Shown: positions 1-8,298, numbered from the stretch's first letter. The stretch is DNA of 26,555 nucleotides from Corynebacterium sp. (GCF_030152825.1 NZ_JASLIP010000029.1:1-26555); one strand, 5' to 3'. Numbers and translations are program-made. Notes: generated by a model not told the origin, from the sequence alone.

Positions 1-2939
1 CCGCCGGTGCGGGTGGGCCGGAGGCAGAACAAGCCGAGGAACTGCCGCTGCCAGAGCCGGAGTTCGACCCTGAGTTCGATGCAGTTCCGCCCCCGGAGGA
101 TGCCCCGCCCGCGGGCTACGAGGAGCTGGTCGCGCTCATGAACGAGGCCGCGTCCCAACCGGGTGCGCAGGACGAACATGTCCCCGCGCAGTCGACGGGC
201 CAGCAGGCGCCGAACCAGCCACAGCCGGGGCAGACACAATTTTCGCAGGCACAGCGCACCGAGGACGTCGACGACTTCCTGGGAGCCGCAAGCGGCGGAA
301 ACCGACGTCCTGAAACAACAGTGGCGAGCCCCTTCGACCGGCGCCACGCCCCGGACAACCGCGAGCAGCTGCTCGCCGGGCTCAACCCGCAGCAGAAGGA
401 AGCCGTGCAGCACACCGGCAGCCCACTGCTCATCGTCGCGGGCGCGGGATCCGGCAAGACCAGCGTGCTGACCCGCCGCATCGCCTGGCTGCTGTCCACC
501 GGTGTCGCGCCCTGGCAGATCCTCGCGATCACCTTCACCAATAAGGCTGCGGCGGAGATGCGCGAGCGCGTCGCCGACCTCGTTGGTCCCGCCGCCGAGC
601 GGATGTGGGTGTCCACCTTCCACTCCATGTGCGTGCGCATCCTTCGCAGCAACGCTCACCTCGTGGCGGGGCTGAACACCAACTTCACGATCTACGACTC
701 GGATGACTCCAAGCGACTGATCACCATGGTGATCAAGGATCACAACCTGGACGTCAAGGAGTTCGCGCCCCGCGGCGTGCTGTCCACCATCAGCAACTGG
801 AAGAACGAGCTCATCGGGCCTGCCGCTGCGAAGGCTGAGGCAGACGCGGACAGTAACTTCCATAAGCAGACTGTCGCCTCCCTGTACGCGGACTACCAAA
901 AGCGACTCCGGGCGGCGAACGCCGTGGACTTCGACGACCTGATCGGCGAGGTCGTCGGCATCCTGCGCAACAACCCGCAGGTCGCCGAACACTATCGCCG
1001 CCGCTTCCGCCACGTGCTCGTCGACGAGTACCAGGACACCAACCACGCGCAATACGTGTTGGTCTCCACCCTCGTTGGTGAGGAGGGCAGCGGTGGTGGT
1101 GAGCTCGCCGTGGTGGGTGATGCGGACCAGTCCATCTACGCCTTCCGCGGCGCGACGATCCGCAATATCGAGGAATTCGAGCGTGACTACCCGAATGCTC
1201 ACACCATCCTCCTGGAGCAGAACTACCGCTCCACGCAGACCATCCTCTCCGCGGCGAATGCCGTGATCGACCGCAATACCGAGCGGCGCCCCAAGAAGCT
1301 GTGGACCGACCTCGGTCAGGGCGAGAAGATCGCAGGCTATGTGGCTGATAACGAGCACGACGAGGCCCGCTTCATCGCAGGCGAGATCGACCGGCTCGTC
1401 GACGAGGGCGTGGCCTACGGGGACATCTCCATCATGTACCGCACCAACAACGCCTCCCGCGCGTTGGAGGACGTGCTCATGCGCTCCGGGCTGCCCTACA
1501 AGGTCGTGGGCGGCACCCGCTTCTACGAGCGCAAGGAGATCCGCGACATCGTCTCCTACCTCAAGGTTCTCGATAACCCAGAGGACACGGTCGCGCTGCG
1601 CCGCATCATCAACACCCCGCGGCGCGGCATCGGCGACCGGGCGCTCGCGCAGGTCACCGTCCACGCCGAAGCGCAGGGCGTGAGCTTCGCGCAGGGACTG
1701 CGCGAGGCCGCCGAGGATAAGGTCGCCCGGCTCGGCGGGCGTGGTCGCAATGCCATCGCGGGCTTCCTCAGCATGATGGACGGCTTGCGAAAGACGGTTG
1801 AGGATGCGGAGCTGCGAGCCTCCGACGGCAGCCCGCTGGGCCTGCCGGACCTGGGGGCGATCATCGCCGCGATCGTGGAACAGAGCGGCTACCGAGCCGA
1901 GCTGGAGAAATCCAACGACCCGCAGGACCAGACCCGGCTGGATAACGTCAACGAGCTGATCAGCGTGGGCCACGAGTTCAGCCAGGAGGCCGCGCACCAG
2001 AAGGCCTACGAGGAGATGCCCGCCGGCAAGGCGGTGCAGGCCGAGGTGCAGCTCACACAGGACGTCGCCGACGCGATGCTCGACGAGGGCGAGGCCCCGC
2101 TGGGCAGCGTGCAGGCCTTCCTGGAGCGGGTCAGCCTGGTCGCCGACGCCGACCAGATCCCAGAGGAGGGTGCTGGCCAGATCACGCTGATGACCCTGCA
2201 CACCGCCAAGGGGCTGGAGTTCCCGGTGGTCTTCCTCACCGGCTGGGAGGACGGCCAGTTCCCTCACATGCGTGCGCTCAGCGACCCCACCGAGCTCGCC
2301 GAAGAGCGTCGCCTGGCGTACGTGGGCATTACCCGCGCGAAAAAGAAGCTCTACATCTGCCGCGCGATCACCCGCTCCGGCTGGGGTGCACCGGTGAACA
2401 ACCCGCCCTCGCGCTTCCTCTCCGAGGTGCCCGAGGAACTGGTGGAGTGGCTCCGCGAGGAACCGGATTGGGCCGGCTCCTGGGGCAGTGGTGGCTATGC
2501 CGATGGCTCCAGCTTCGGCGGTGGCTCTGGTTACTCGGGAGGCTGGGGCCGCTCGGGTGGCTGGGGCTCCGGTGGTTCCGGCAGCTACGGCAGTCGTGGC
2601 GGCGGTTTCGACGGTGGCCGCACCTTTGGTGCAGGTCGCGCGGGTTCCGGCTTCAGTTCTGCAGGAGGCAGCTCTCGTAGCGGTTCGGGTAGCGGCAACT
2701 CCACCGGCTTCCGGCCGGGTAAGCCCGCGGGCGCGAAGGCTAAGAAGAAGGCCACCGACCGAAGCGGCAAGCCTCTGGAGCTGGCCGTGGGCGACCGGGT
2801 TAACCACGATAAGTACGGCCTTGGCACCGTCAAGAGCGTCGATGGGGCGGGCAGCCACACCACCGTCATGATCGATTTCGGCAGCCGTGGTACCGTGCGG
2901 CTCATGCTCTTCGGCGGTGTGCCGATGGAGAAGCTCTAG
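1..2939 (+). CDS. pcrA: ATP-dependent DNA helicase PcrA/UvrD1, superfamily 1A (5' end outside window)
   Basis: This is a 3'-5' DNA helicase/translocase used in nucleotide excision repair and in resolving replication-transcription conflicts. All superfamily 1A motifs are visible: Q motif LNPQQKEAV, Walker A GAGSGKTSVL (near nt 441-470), motif Ia TFTNKAAAEMRERV, Walker B DEYQDTN, motif III GDADQSIYAFRG, motif IV EQNYRST, motif V TLHTAKGLEFPVVFLTGWE and motif VI RRLAYVGITRAKKKLY. After the helicase core come a Gly/Ser/Trp-rich linker (about nt 2475-2700) and a Tudor-like C-terminal domain starting at VGDRVNHDKYGLGTV, the part known in PcrA/UvrD to contact RNA polymerase. The reading frame stays open upstream of the ATG at 138 to the window edge (first full codon at 3) and encodes an acidic, Pro-rich stretch, so the true start is probably outside. 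At least 978 residues is long for the family because of the N-terminal tail and the linker. Confidence 0.95.
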   Translation, partial: AGAGGPEAEQAEELPLPEPEFDPEFDAVPPPEDAPPAGYEELVALMNEAASQPGAQDEHVPAQSTGQQAPNQPQPGQTQFSQAQRTEDVDDFLGAASGGNRRPETTVASPFDRRHAPDNREQLLAGLNPQQKEAVQHTGSPLLIVAGAGSGKTSVLTRRIAWLLSTGVAPWQILAITFTNKAAAEMRERVADLVGPAAERMWVSTFHSMCVRILRSNAHLVAGLNTNFTIYDSDDSKRLITMVIKDHNLDVKEFAPRGVLSTISNWKNELIGPAAAKAEADADSNFHKQTVASLYADYQKRLRAANAVDFDDLIGEVVGILRNNPQVAEHYRRRFRHVLVDEYQDTNHAQYVLVSTLVGEEGSGGGELAVVGDADQSIYAFRGATIRNIEEFERDYPNAHTILLEQNYRSTQTILSAANAVIDRNTERRPKKLWTDLGQGEKIAGYVADNEHDEARFIAGEIDRLVDEGVAYGDISIMYRTNNASRALEDVLMRSGLPYKVVGGTRFYERKEIRDIVSYLKVLDNPEDTVALRRIINTPRRGIGDRALAQVTVHAEAQGVSFAQGLREAAEDKVARLGGRGRNAIAGFLSMMDGLRKTVEDAELRASDGSPLGLPDLGAIIAAIVEQSGYRAELEKSNDPQDQTRLDNVNELISVGHEFSQEAAHQKAYEEMPAGKAVQAEVQLTQDVADAMLDEGEAPLGSVQAFLERVSLVADADQIPEEGAGQITLMTLHTAKGLEFPVVFLTGWEDGQFPHMRALSDPTELAEERRLAYVGITRAKKKLYICRAITRSGWGAPVNNPPSRFLSEVPEELVEWLREEPDWAGSWGSGGYADGSSFGGGSGYSGGWGRSGGWGSGGSGSYGSRGGGFDGGRTFGAGRAGSGFSSAGGSSRSGSGSGNSTGFRPGKPAGAKAKKKATDRSGKPLELAVGDRVNHDKYGLGTVKSVDGAGSHTTVMIDFGSRGTVRLMLFGGVPMEKL

Positions 2940-3006
2940 GGCAGGGGCGGCACCGCCCCCCCTGGAGCGTGCTCTATAACAAACCCAGTGCGGTCGCTAT
3001 AAGAAG

Positions 3007-3045
3007 AACAGCTCCCACCCGTGAAGGGTGGGAGCTGTTGTCATT
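3007..3045. terminator. Bidirectional rho-independent terminator between pcrA and the M23 peptidase gene
   Basis: A perfect 14-bp inverted repeat (3007-3020 and 3026-3039, GTGAA loop) is followed on the plus strand by GTCATTTT. On the minus strand the hairpin is followed by a T/C-rich run. It sits between two convergent genes and can serve both. Confidence 0.88.
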
Positions 3046-3056
3046 TTAGCGTCGGC

Positions 3057-3800
3057 TTAGAGCTCGATGCCGAGGTCACGCAGCCACGGCACCGGGTCGA
3101 TCGGGCCGGAGCCGTTCGGGTGGATCTCGAAGTGCAGGTGCGGGCCGGTGGAGAAACCCTCGTTACCCATGCCGGCGATCTTCTGGCCGGCGGTCACGCG
3201 GTCACCGACGGAGACGTCGATGGTGGCGATGTGGCCGTAGACGGTGATGTCACCATTATCGTGCTTGACTCGCACCCAGTTGCCGAAGCCGGAGGCCGGA
3301 CCAGCGTCGATGACGGTGCCGTCCTTGACTGCGCGGATCGCTGTGCCGATGGCGTTAGCGATGTCCGCGCCATTGTGGTTGGTGCCCCAGCGAGCGCCGA
3401 AACCAGAGGTGAAGGAACCCTCGGCCGGCTTAGCGGCCTGCGGGGCGCGGGACGCAGCGTCAGCGGCAGCGCGCTGCTTCGCGAACTCCAGAGCGGAGGA
3501 GAGCTGTGCGGACAGGTCCGCGGTGGTCTCCTGCAGCTGCGGGACCTCCAGGATGCGCGGGGCATCAGCCGCGGAGCTGCCCTCGGCCTCCTGGGCCAGG
3601 AAGGAGGAGTCAGCCGCCAGCTCGATGGTGCCATCAGCTGGGGTAGCGGAGTTTGCCTGCTGAGCGCCAGCGGTTGCGCCTGCGGCGCCAGCCGTGGATA
3701 CGGCACCCGTTGCAACGGCGACCAATGCGAGACGGCGCTTGGCGCTGTTATCTACCTTGCGGTGCTGGCCAACGCGCCGGGTGCTGGAGGTCTTCTGCAC
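3057..3800 (-). CDS. Secreted M23 (LytM-type) metallopeptidase
   Basis: This is a probable zinc endopeptidase acting on cell-wall peptidoglycan outside the membrane. The 247-residue product starts with an Arg/Lys-rich region and a hydrophobic stretch at about 24-45 that looks like a signal peptide. An Ala-rich, probably helical region runs over about 60-125, and the M23 domain over 128-240. The expected zinc ligands are present: H142 and D146 in NHNGADIA and H223 in GPHLHFEI, with a further H190 in VYGH, so the enzyme should be active. The start is GTG at 3800, with GAAAGGG eight bases upstream. M. tuberculosis has an M23 protein (Rv0950c) in the same place beside uvrD1. It is transcribed alone, convergent with pcrA and divergent from perM. 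The natural substrate bond cannot be read from sequence. Confidence 0.93.
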   Translation of the reverse strand: MQKTSSTRRVGQHRKVDNSAKRRLALVAVATGAVSTAGAAGATAGAQQANSATPADGTIELAADSSFLAQEAEGSSAADAPRILEVPQLQETTADLSAQLSSALEFAKQRAAADAASRAPQAAKPAEGSFTSGFGARWGTNHNGADIANAIGTAIRAVKDGTVIDAGPASGFGNWVRVKHDNGDITVYGHIATIDVSVGDRVTAGQKIAGMGNEGFSTGPHLHFEIHPNGSGPIDPVPWLRDLGIEL

Positions 3801-3878
3801 GTTCCTTGCCCTTTCAAGCTCTGGAGAATGTGATCTACTCGCTGGTTTTTCGTAACCAGATCGTTATGAACGAGAGTT

Positions 3879-3907
3879 ACTCTATTGTTTCCTTCGATAT
3901 CTTTCAA
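3879..3907 (-). promoter_or_regulatory. Sigma-A-type promoter of the M23 peptidase gene
   Basis: On the minus strand, TTGAAA (3907-3902) and TAGAGT (3884-3879) are 17 bases apart, a good SigA layout. Transcription would start near 3872, giving an untranslated leader of about 70 bases. The region is much more AT-rich than its surroundings. Confidence 0.6.
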
Positions 3908-4187
3908 CCAATATTGCGAGAACATAACAATAAGTGAACGCTGTGGCTGGTGTGATTAACGGGGAGATGACGGGGAAGTGGAGCGAAAGCGCAGCTCAAA
4001 GTGCCTTTTAGTGGGTTAATGCGGCGTGATTTCGCCGGCGTTTCGGTGGGGTACACCCAAAAAGGGTGGGGAAAGTCACATTTTTCCGCCGATATTCCTG
4101 ATCCGTTCCCCCCTGGATTCGACCAGGGCAGCAGTCACGCGAGGCTCACCCTGTCTTTGCCTGGAAACGCCGGAAAGTGCCGTGAAT

Positions 4188-4216
4188 ATCACAGAGGGGG
4201 TAGTGGCAGGCACAAT
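4188..4216 (+). promoter_or_regulatory. Leaderless promoter of perM
   Basis: CACAAT (4211-4216) lies seven bases before the GTG at 4224, the spacing expected when transcription starts at the start codon. ATCACA (4188-4193) is a weak -35 with a 17-base spacer. The same GGCACAATAG string occurs in the mprA promoter. Confidence 0.5.
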
Positions 4217-4223
4217 AGACACT

Positions 4224-5885
4224 GTGAGTAGACAAGCCGACAACCCCCGTTCCAGACCGCGCCGCAGTGCTGCCCGCCAGGCGGGCCGCCGCCCAGCCGG
4301 CCCCAGCCGGCGCCCGCCGGCGCGTCCGTCGTCTATTCAGGCCGCTCCGGCCGGGCGCTCCGCGGCAGGTCAAAGCTCTCAGGACCGTTTCCACCGTTCG
4401 GAACGCGGCGAACGTACCGTCCCACGTACCGGCCAGCGACAGCAGCCGGGCAGGGGAGCGGGGCTGAAGCACCGTTGGGAGTTGTGGCGCCCCCACATCA
4501 AGCGTTTCCTTCCCTCCCTGCTGGCCAACCACGGGGTTACTATCGCGATCGCCCTGACCTTCGCGGTGATCGTGGGAATTGGCGCGAAATTTTCGATGGT
4601 TCCCAGCGTCCTCGCCAGCGTCTGGATGGTGGCGAACGCCGCCCCGCTGAAAATGCAGGGCGTGGAGCTGGGCTTCGTCCCACTGCTCCCCGCGATTGCC
4701 GTGATCATCGGCCACTCCCGCCGCATTACGAAGGCACTGGGGGATAAGGTCAGCGTCCGGGGCTTAAGGGTATTCGCAGCTCTCGGTATTGCTCTGCCGA
4801 TGGTGCTGACCTTCATCGCTTGGCTCATGCTCCTGGATGCAGGTCGCGTCTTCGACGTCCAGGCGCCGCACCTGGGTCGAGCGCTGCTGAACACCTTCCT
4901 TGTTAACGGACTGGCCGTGGCTATCGGCATGCGGGGGCGCATCTGGCGGGCCCTGCTGATGCGCCGCCACTGGCCGACCTGGCCCGTGGAATCCGTCCGC
5001 CTGGGCCGGAACTTTCTGGGCTGGATGTGTGTAGCCGGCCTGTTGGGCATCGTGATCGCCCTGATCGGCAACTGGTCCGCCGCCACAGCGGCTTACGAGA
5101 TCGCGCCGGGCTTCTGGCCAGGCGTGGGGATGACCCTCCTGGCGCTGCTCTACCTGCCGAATATCGTCATCGGGGCGGCAGCCGTCCTGCTGGGCGGGGA
5201 GTACAACCTTGGCTTTGGCCTGTTCAGCCTGTTCAATATCACCAACGTGGAGCTGCCCCCGCTGCCGATCCTGGCCGCCGCCCCGAACGCGCCCATCCCG
5301 GGTGGGCCGTTCCTGCTGGCGATCCCAGCGATCGTCGCCGTGGCCACCGTCTACCGCTTCGTGCGCCAGCGCAGCTACGTGGAGTCCCCGGTCTTCACGG
5401 GCCTGGGAGCCGGAGTCGCTGCCTTGGTGCTCACCTTCATCGGTGCGTGGTTGGCACGAGGCGTACTGGGCACCGTTGGGAACACCGGGCCGCTGCCGTG
5501 GCTCGCCGCCGTGGAGGCGGGGGGCTGGTTGCTGCTGCCCGCGACGGTGCTTATGTGGTTCCTTGCCCGCGCCGGTGACGCGGTGACCGAGGCCGTCCCG
5601 GCTGACGAGGTCGCTTCTGACGAGGACACCGAGTACGAGTACGAGGACGCTTCCGATGACGGGGATGCTGCCGAAACCGACATCGACGATGACGAGGACG
5701 TGCAGGGCGAAGGCGCCGCTTCCGACGACGGGGATCCTGCCGCGGAAGACGCCGCCGAGAACGCTGACGTCGAGGACGAGACCGTCACCGAAGAAGAAAA
5801 CGACGAGACCGACAACGCGGACCTCGATGACCAGGCCGACGTCGACGGCGAGATCGAGGAGAACGAGAAGAACGAGGAGAACTAA
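4224..5885 (+). CDS. perM: DUF6350 multi-pass membrane protein, PerM-like
   Basis: This is an integral membrane protein of the family that includes M. tuberculosis PerM (Rv0955), which is linked to cell division through stabilisation of FtsB. The assignment comes from its topology and its place directly before purN-purH, as in M. tuberculosis. The 553-residue product has a basic, Arg/Pro/Ala-rich cytoplasmic N-terminus (about 90 residues), then about eight or nine hydrophobic segments, for example VTIAIALTFAVIVGIGA, VFAALGIALPMVLTFIAW and GWMCVAGLLGIVIALIG. A strongly acidic tail of about 110 residues (Asp/Glu runs, from about nt 5570) ends it. I chose GTG 4224 because a -10 element lies seven bases before it; alternatives are GTG 4203, with GAGGGG very close, and ATG 4026. 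Its stop overlaps the purN start by one base (TAATG). The tail is unusually long and may be lineage-specific. Confidence 0.8.
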   Translation: MSRQADNPRSRPRRSAARQAGRRPAGPSRRPPARPSSIQAAPAGRSAAGQSSQDRFHRSERGERTVPRTGQRQQPGRGAGLKHRWELWRPHIKRFLPSLLANHGVTIAIALTFAVIVGIGAKFSMVPSVLASVWMVANAAPLKMQGVELGFVPLLPAIAVIIGHSRRITKALGDKVSVRGLRVFAALGIALPMVLTFIAWLMLLDAGRVFDVQAPHLGRALLNTFLVNGLAVAIGMRGRIWRALLMRRHWPTWPVESVRLGRNFLGWMCVAGLLGIVIALIGNWSAATAAYEIAPGFWPGVGMTLLALLYLPNIVIGAAAVLLGGEYNLGFGLFSLFNITNVELPPLPILAAAPNAPIPGGPFLLAIPAIVAVATVYRFVRQRSYVESPVFTGLGAGVAALVLTFIGAWLARGVLGTVGNTGPLPWLAAVEAGGWLLLPATVLMWFLARAGDAVTEAVPADEVASDEDTEYEYEDASDDGDAAETDIDDDEDVQGEGAASDDGDPAAEDAAENADVEDETVTEEENDETDNADLDDQADVDGEIEENEKNEEN

Positions 5886-6535
5886 TGAGTCAGAATTTCC
5901 ACACCACACTGCCCGCGCCCCAGGGCCGGCCGCTGCGCATCGTTGCGCTGGCCTCCGGCTCCGGCACGCTCGTCCAGGCCCTCATTGACAACCTGGACCC
6001 CGCGAAGGTCGAGCTACTCGCCATCGGTGCGGACCGCGACTGCACCGCACTCGAGCGCGCCGAGAAGGCAGGCCTGCCGAGCTTCAAGGTGGAGTACATC
6101 CCGAAGGTCACCGACCGTGAGCAGTGGAACCGCGACCTCATCGCCGCACTCGAAAGCTGGGACGCCGACCTCATCGTCTCCGCCGGGTTCATGCGCATCA
6201 TCGGCGCCGAGGTCGTGGACCGCTTCCCAGGCCGCATCATCAACACCCACCCCGCGCTGCTGCCTTCCTTCCCGGGCGCGCAGGCGGTCGTGGATGCCAT
6301 CGAATACGGCGTGAAAGTCACCGGATCGACCGTTCACGTGGTGGACGCCGGGGTTGATTCCGGCCCGATCGTGGCGCAGGAAGCGGTAAACGTGCACCCA
6401 AGCGATAAAGTGGAAGCGTTGCACGAAAAAATTAAGCACGTGGAGCGGCGTTTGATCGTGCAGGTCCTGCACGAGATCGCAGGAAACGGACTCACCATCG
6501 AGGGACGAAAGGCCCAGATCAGCAGCAATGACTGA
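5885..6535 (+). CDS. purN: Phosphoribosylglycinamide formyltransferase PurN
   Basis: PurN transfers a formyl group from 10-formyltetrahydrofolate to GAR, giving FGAR, the third step of purine synthesis in the cytoplasm. The 216-residue product carries the glycine-rich nucleotide-binding start LASGSGTLVQAL and the catalytic triad of the family: N120 and H122 in IINTHPALLPSFPG, and D158 in VVDAGVDSGPIV. Their spacing matches E. coli N106, H108 and D144. The ATG at 5885 overlaps the perM stop by one base, and the 3' end overlaps purH by eight bases, so translation of perM-purN-purH is probably coupled. Length is normal for the family. Confidence 0.97.
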   Translation: MSQNFHTTLPAPQGRPLRIVALASGSGTLVQALIDNLDPAKVELLAIGADRDCTALERAEKAGLPSFKVEYIPKVTDREQWNRDLIAALESWDADLIVSAGFMRIIGAEVVDRFPGRIINTHPALLPSFPGAQAVVDAIEYGVKVTGSTVHVVDAGVDSGPIVAQEAVNVHPSDKVEALHEKIKHVERRLIVQVLHEIAGNGLTIEGRKAQISSND

Positions 6536-8141
6536 ACTTTCGAATTCTAAGAACCCAGCGCAGGCAACCGGCGAGCGCACGCCTATCCGCCGCGCCCTGG
6601 TCAGCGTGTACGACAAGACCGGCCTGGAGGAGCTCGCGCAGGGCTTGCACGCCGCCGGGGTGGAGATTGTCTCCACCGGCTCGACCGCGAAGAAGATCGC
6701 TGATGCCGGCGTGCCCGTCATCGAGGTGGAACAGCTCACCGGCTTCCCGGAGGTCCTCGAGGGCCGCGTGAAGACCCTGCACCCGCGCGTGCACTCCGGC
6801 ATCCTCGCCGACACCCGCAAGCAGGACCACCTCGACCAGCTCAAGGAGCTGGAGATCGAGCCCTTCGAGCTGGTGGTCGTGAACCTCTACCCGTTCACCC
6901 AGACCGTCGCCTCCGGGGCTTCCTACGACGAGGTCATCGAGCAGATCGACATCGGCGGCCCGTCGATGGTGCGCGCCGCCGCGAAGAACCACGCCTCCGT
7001 CGGTGTGGTCGTGGACCCGACCAGCTACGACGAGGTCGTTGCCGCCGCGAAGGAGGGTGGCTTCACCCTCGCGCAGCGCACCGAGCTGGCCATGAAGGCC
7101 TTCCAGCACACCGCCTCCTACGACGTCGCGGTGGCCAGCTGGCTGACCGCCCAGGTCGGCGAGGACGACGAGCAGTTCCCGGCGTGGTCCGGCGCCTCCT
7201 ATGAGAAGGCCCACGACCTGCGCTACGGCGAGAACCCGCACCAGAAGGCCGCGGTCTACACCGCGCCGGGCGAGGAGCCGGGCCTGGCACAGGCTGAGCA
7301 GTTCCACGGCAAGGAGATGTCCTACAACAACTACACGGACGCCGACGCCGCGTGGCGCGCCGCCTGGGATCACGAGCGCCCGGCCGTCGCGATCATCAAG
7401 CACGCCAACCCGTGCGGCATCGCCGTCTCCGAGGAGTCCATCGCCGCCGCCCACCGTGCTGCGCACGCCTGCGACCCGATGTCTGCCTTCGGTGGCGTCA
7501 TCGCCGTCAACCGTCCCGTCAGCGTGGAGATGGCCAAGCAGGTCGCGGAGATCTTCACTGAGGTCATCGTCGCCCCGGACTATGAGGACGGCGCGATCGA
7601 GATCCTGAGCCAGAAGAAGAACATCCGCATCCTTAAGGCCGCTGCCCCGACGCGCGCGACCATCGAGTCCCGCCCGATCTCCGGCGGTCTGCTGCTGCAG
7701 GAGCGCGACGTCATCGACGCCAAGGGCGACGCCCCGGCCAACTGGACCCTGGCTGCCGGCGAGCCGGCCGACGAGGCCACCCTCGCCGAGCTGGAGTTCG
7801 CGTGGCGCTCTGTGCGTGCCGTGAAGTCCAACGCCATCCTGCTCGCCGCCGACGGTGCGACCGTGGGCGTGGGCATGGGGCAGGTCAACCGCGTGGACGC
7901 CGCGAAGCTCGCCGTCGAGCGCGCCAACACCCTCTCCGACGGTGCCGAGCGCGCCAAGGGTGCGGTTGCCGCATCCGACGCCTTCTTCCCGTTCGCCGAT
8001 GGCTTCGAGGTGCTCGCCAACGCTGGCGTGCGCGCCGTGGTCCAGCCGGGTGGTTCCGTCCGCGACGCTGAGGTCATCGAGGCCGCGACGAAGGCCGGCG
8101 TGACGATGTACCTCACCGGGGAGCGCCACTTCTCGCACTAA
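6528..8141 (+). CDS. purH: Bifunctional AICAR transformylase / IMP cyclohydrolase PurH
   Basis: PurH carries out the last two steps of IMP synthesis: formylation of AICAR with 10-formyltetrahydrofolate, then ring closure. The 537-residue protein has an N-terminal MGS-like IMP cyclohydrolase domain (LVSVYDKTGLEELAQGL, VSTGSTAKKIADAGVPV, GRVKTLHPRVHSGIL) and a C-terminal AICARFT domain. The latter includes DLRYGENPHQKAA, the Lys-His pair in IIKHANPCGIA (about residue 290) and SDAFFPFADG. It starts inside the end of purN (eight-base overlap) and is followed by a strong terminator at 8167-8203, so it closes the operon. Length is normal and no defect is visible. Confidence 0.98.
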   Translation: MTELSNSKNPAQATGERTPIRRALVSVYDKTGLEELAQGLHAAGVEIVSTGSTAKKIADAGVPVIEVEQLTGFPEVLEGRVKTLHPRVHSGILADTRKQDHLDQLKELEIEPFELVVVNLYPFTQTVASGASYDEVIEQIDIGGPSMVRAAAKNHASVGVVVDPTSYDEVVAAAKEGGFTLAQRTELAMKAFQHTASYDVAVASWLTAQVGEDDEQFPAWSGASYEKAHDLRYGENPHQKAAVYTAPGEEPGLAQAEQFHGKEMSYNNYTDADAAWRAAWDHERPAVAIIKHANPCGIAVSEESIAAAHRAAHACDPMSAFGGVIAVNRPVSVEMAKQVAEIFTEVIVAPDYEDGAIEILSQKKNIRILKAAAPTRATIESRPISGGLLLQERDVIDAKGDAPANWTLAAGEPADEATLAELEFAWRSVRAVKSNAILLAADGATVGVGMGQVNRVDAAKLAVERANTLSDGAERAKGAVAASDAFFPFADGFEVLANAGVRAVVQPGGSVRDAEVIEAATKAGVTMYLTGERHFSH

Positions 8142-8166
8142 CAGCAAGAGTGTGCACGCTTAGTGA

Positions 8167-8203
8167 GGGGGCCGAGCAGCGGAGACGCTGCCCGCCCCTT
8201 TTT
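8167..8203 (+). terminator. Rho-independent terminator after purH
   Basis: A stem of GCAGCG/CGCTGC with a GAGA tetraloop (8176-8191) is extended by an outer GGGG-C/G-CCCC stem with a small internal defect. TTTTT follows at 8199-8203. Confidence 0.85.
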
Positions 8204-8243
8204 CTATCTCTCAGGAGCCAGACGCAGCGGGGCCAAATATGAG

Positions 8244-8259
8244 ATGATGATCACATCAT
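8244..8259. promoter_or_regulatory. Operator-like palindrome upstream of the thiolase gene
   Basis: ATGATG-ATCA-CATCAT is a perfect 6+6 inverted repeat in an AT-rich patch, about 40 bases before the thiolase start and overlapping a possible -10 (TAAATA near 8259-8264). It could bind a dimeric repressor. The family is not recognisable. Confidence 0.4.
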
Positions 8260-8298
8260 AAATAGCTCGCCCAGCCGACAACGGGAGGTTTTTACCCC

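Larger units (their letters stand above)
3801..4223. other. Divergent intergenic region between the M23 peptidase gene and perM
   Basis: This 423-base region contains no convincing gene. Its left part is AT-rich and holds the M23 promoter plus several TAAC pentamers (GTAAC 3852-3856; GTTAT 3863-3867 and GTTAC 3876-3880, both TAAC on the minus strand). The middle has a tandem ACGGGGA (3959-3965 and 3970-3976, 11 bases apart) and a short hairpin CACCC-AAAAA-GGGTG (4054-4068). The right end carries the perM promoter. The perM frame is open back to an ATG at 4026, but those extra 66 codons do not look coding. Confidence 0.6.

Noticed and set aside
2475..2700. Tandem repeat array at the end of pcrA
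   Set aside because: It is the coding sequence of a Gly/Ser-rich linker; units are irregular and in frame, not a DNA repeat element.
3653..3937. A 94-residue plus-strand frame over the M23 gene start and promoter
   Set aside because: It is antisense to the signal peptide region and runs through the M23 promoter.
3801..3960. Cyclic-di-AMP (ydaO-type) riboswitch upstream of the M23 peptidase
   Set aside because: Such elements occur before actinobacterial cell-wall hydrolase genes, but the predicted leader is only about 70 bases and the conserved blocks are not present.
4026..4223. ATG 4026 as start of the PerM-like protein
   Set aside because: The extra 66 residues are not protein-like, and a promoter element lies directly before GTG 4224.
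6519..8147. A 542-residue minus-strand frame opposite purH
   Set aside because: It mirrors purH in high-GC DNA, has no known motif and no ribosome-binding site; PurH on the other strand is unambiguous.
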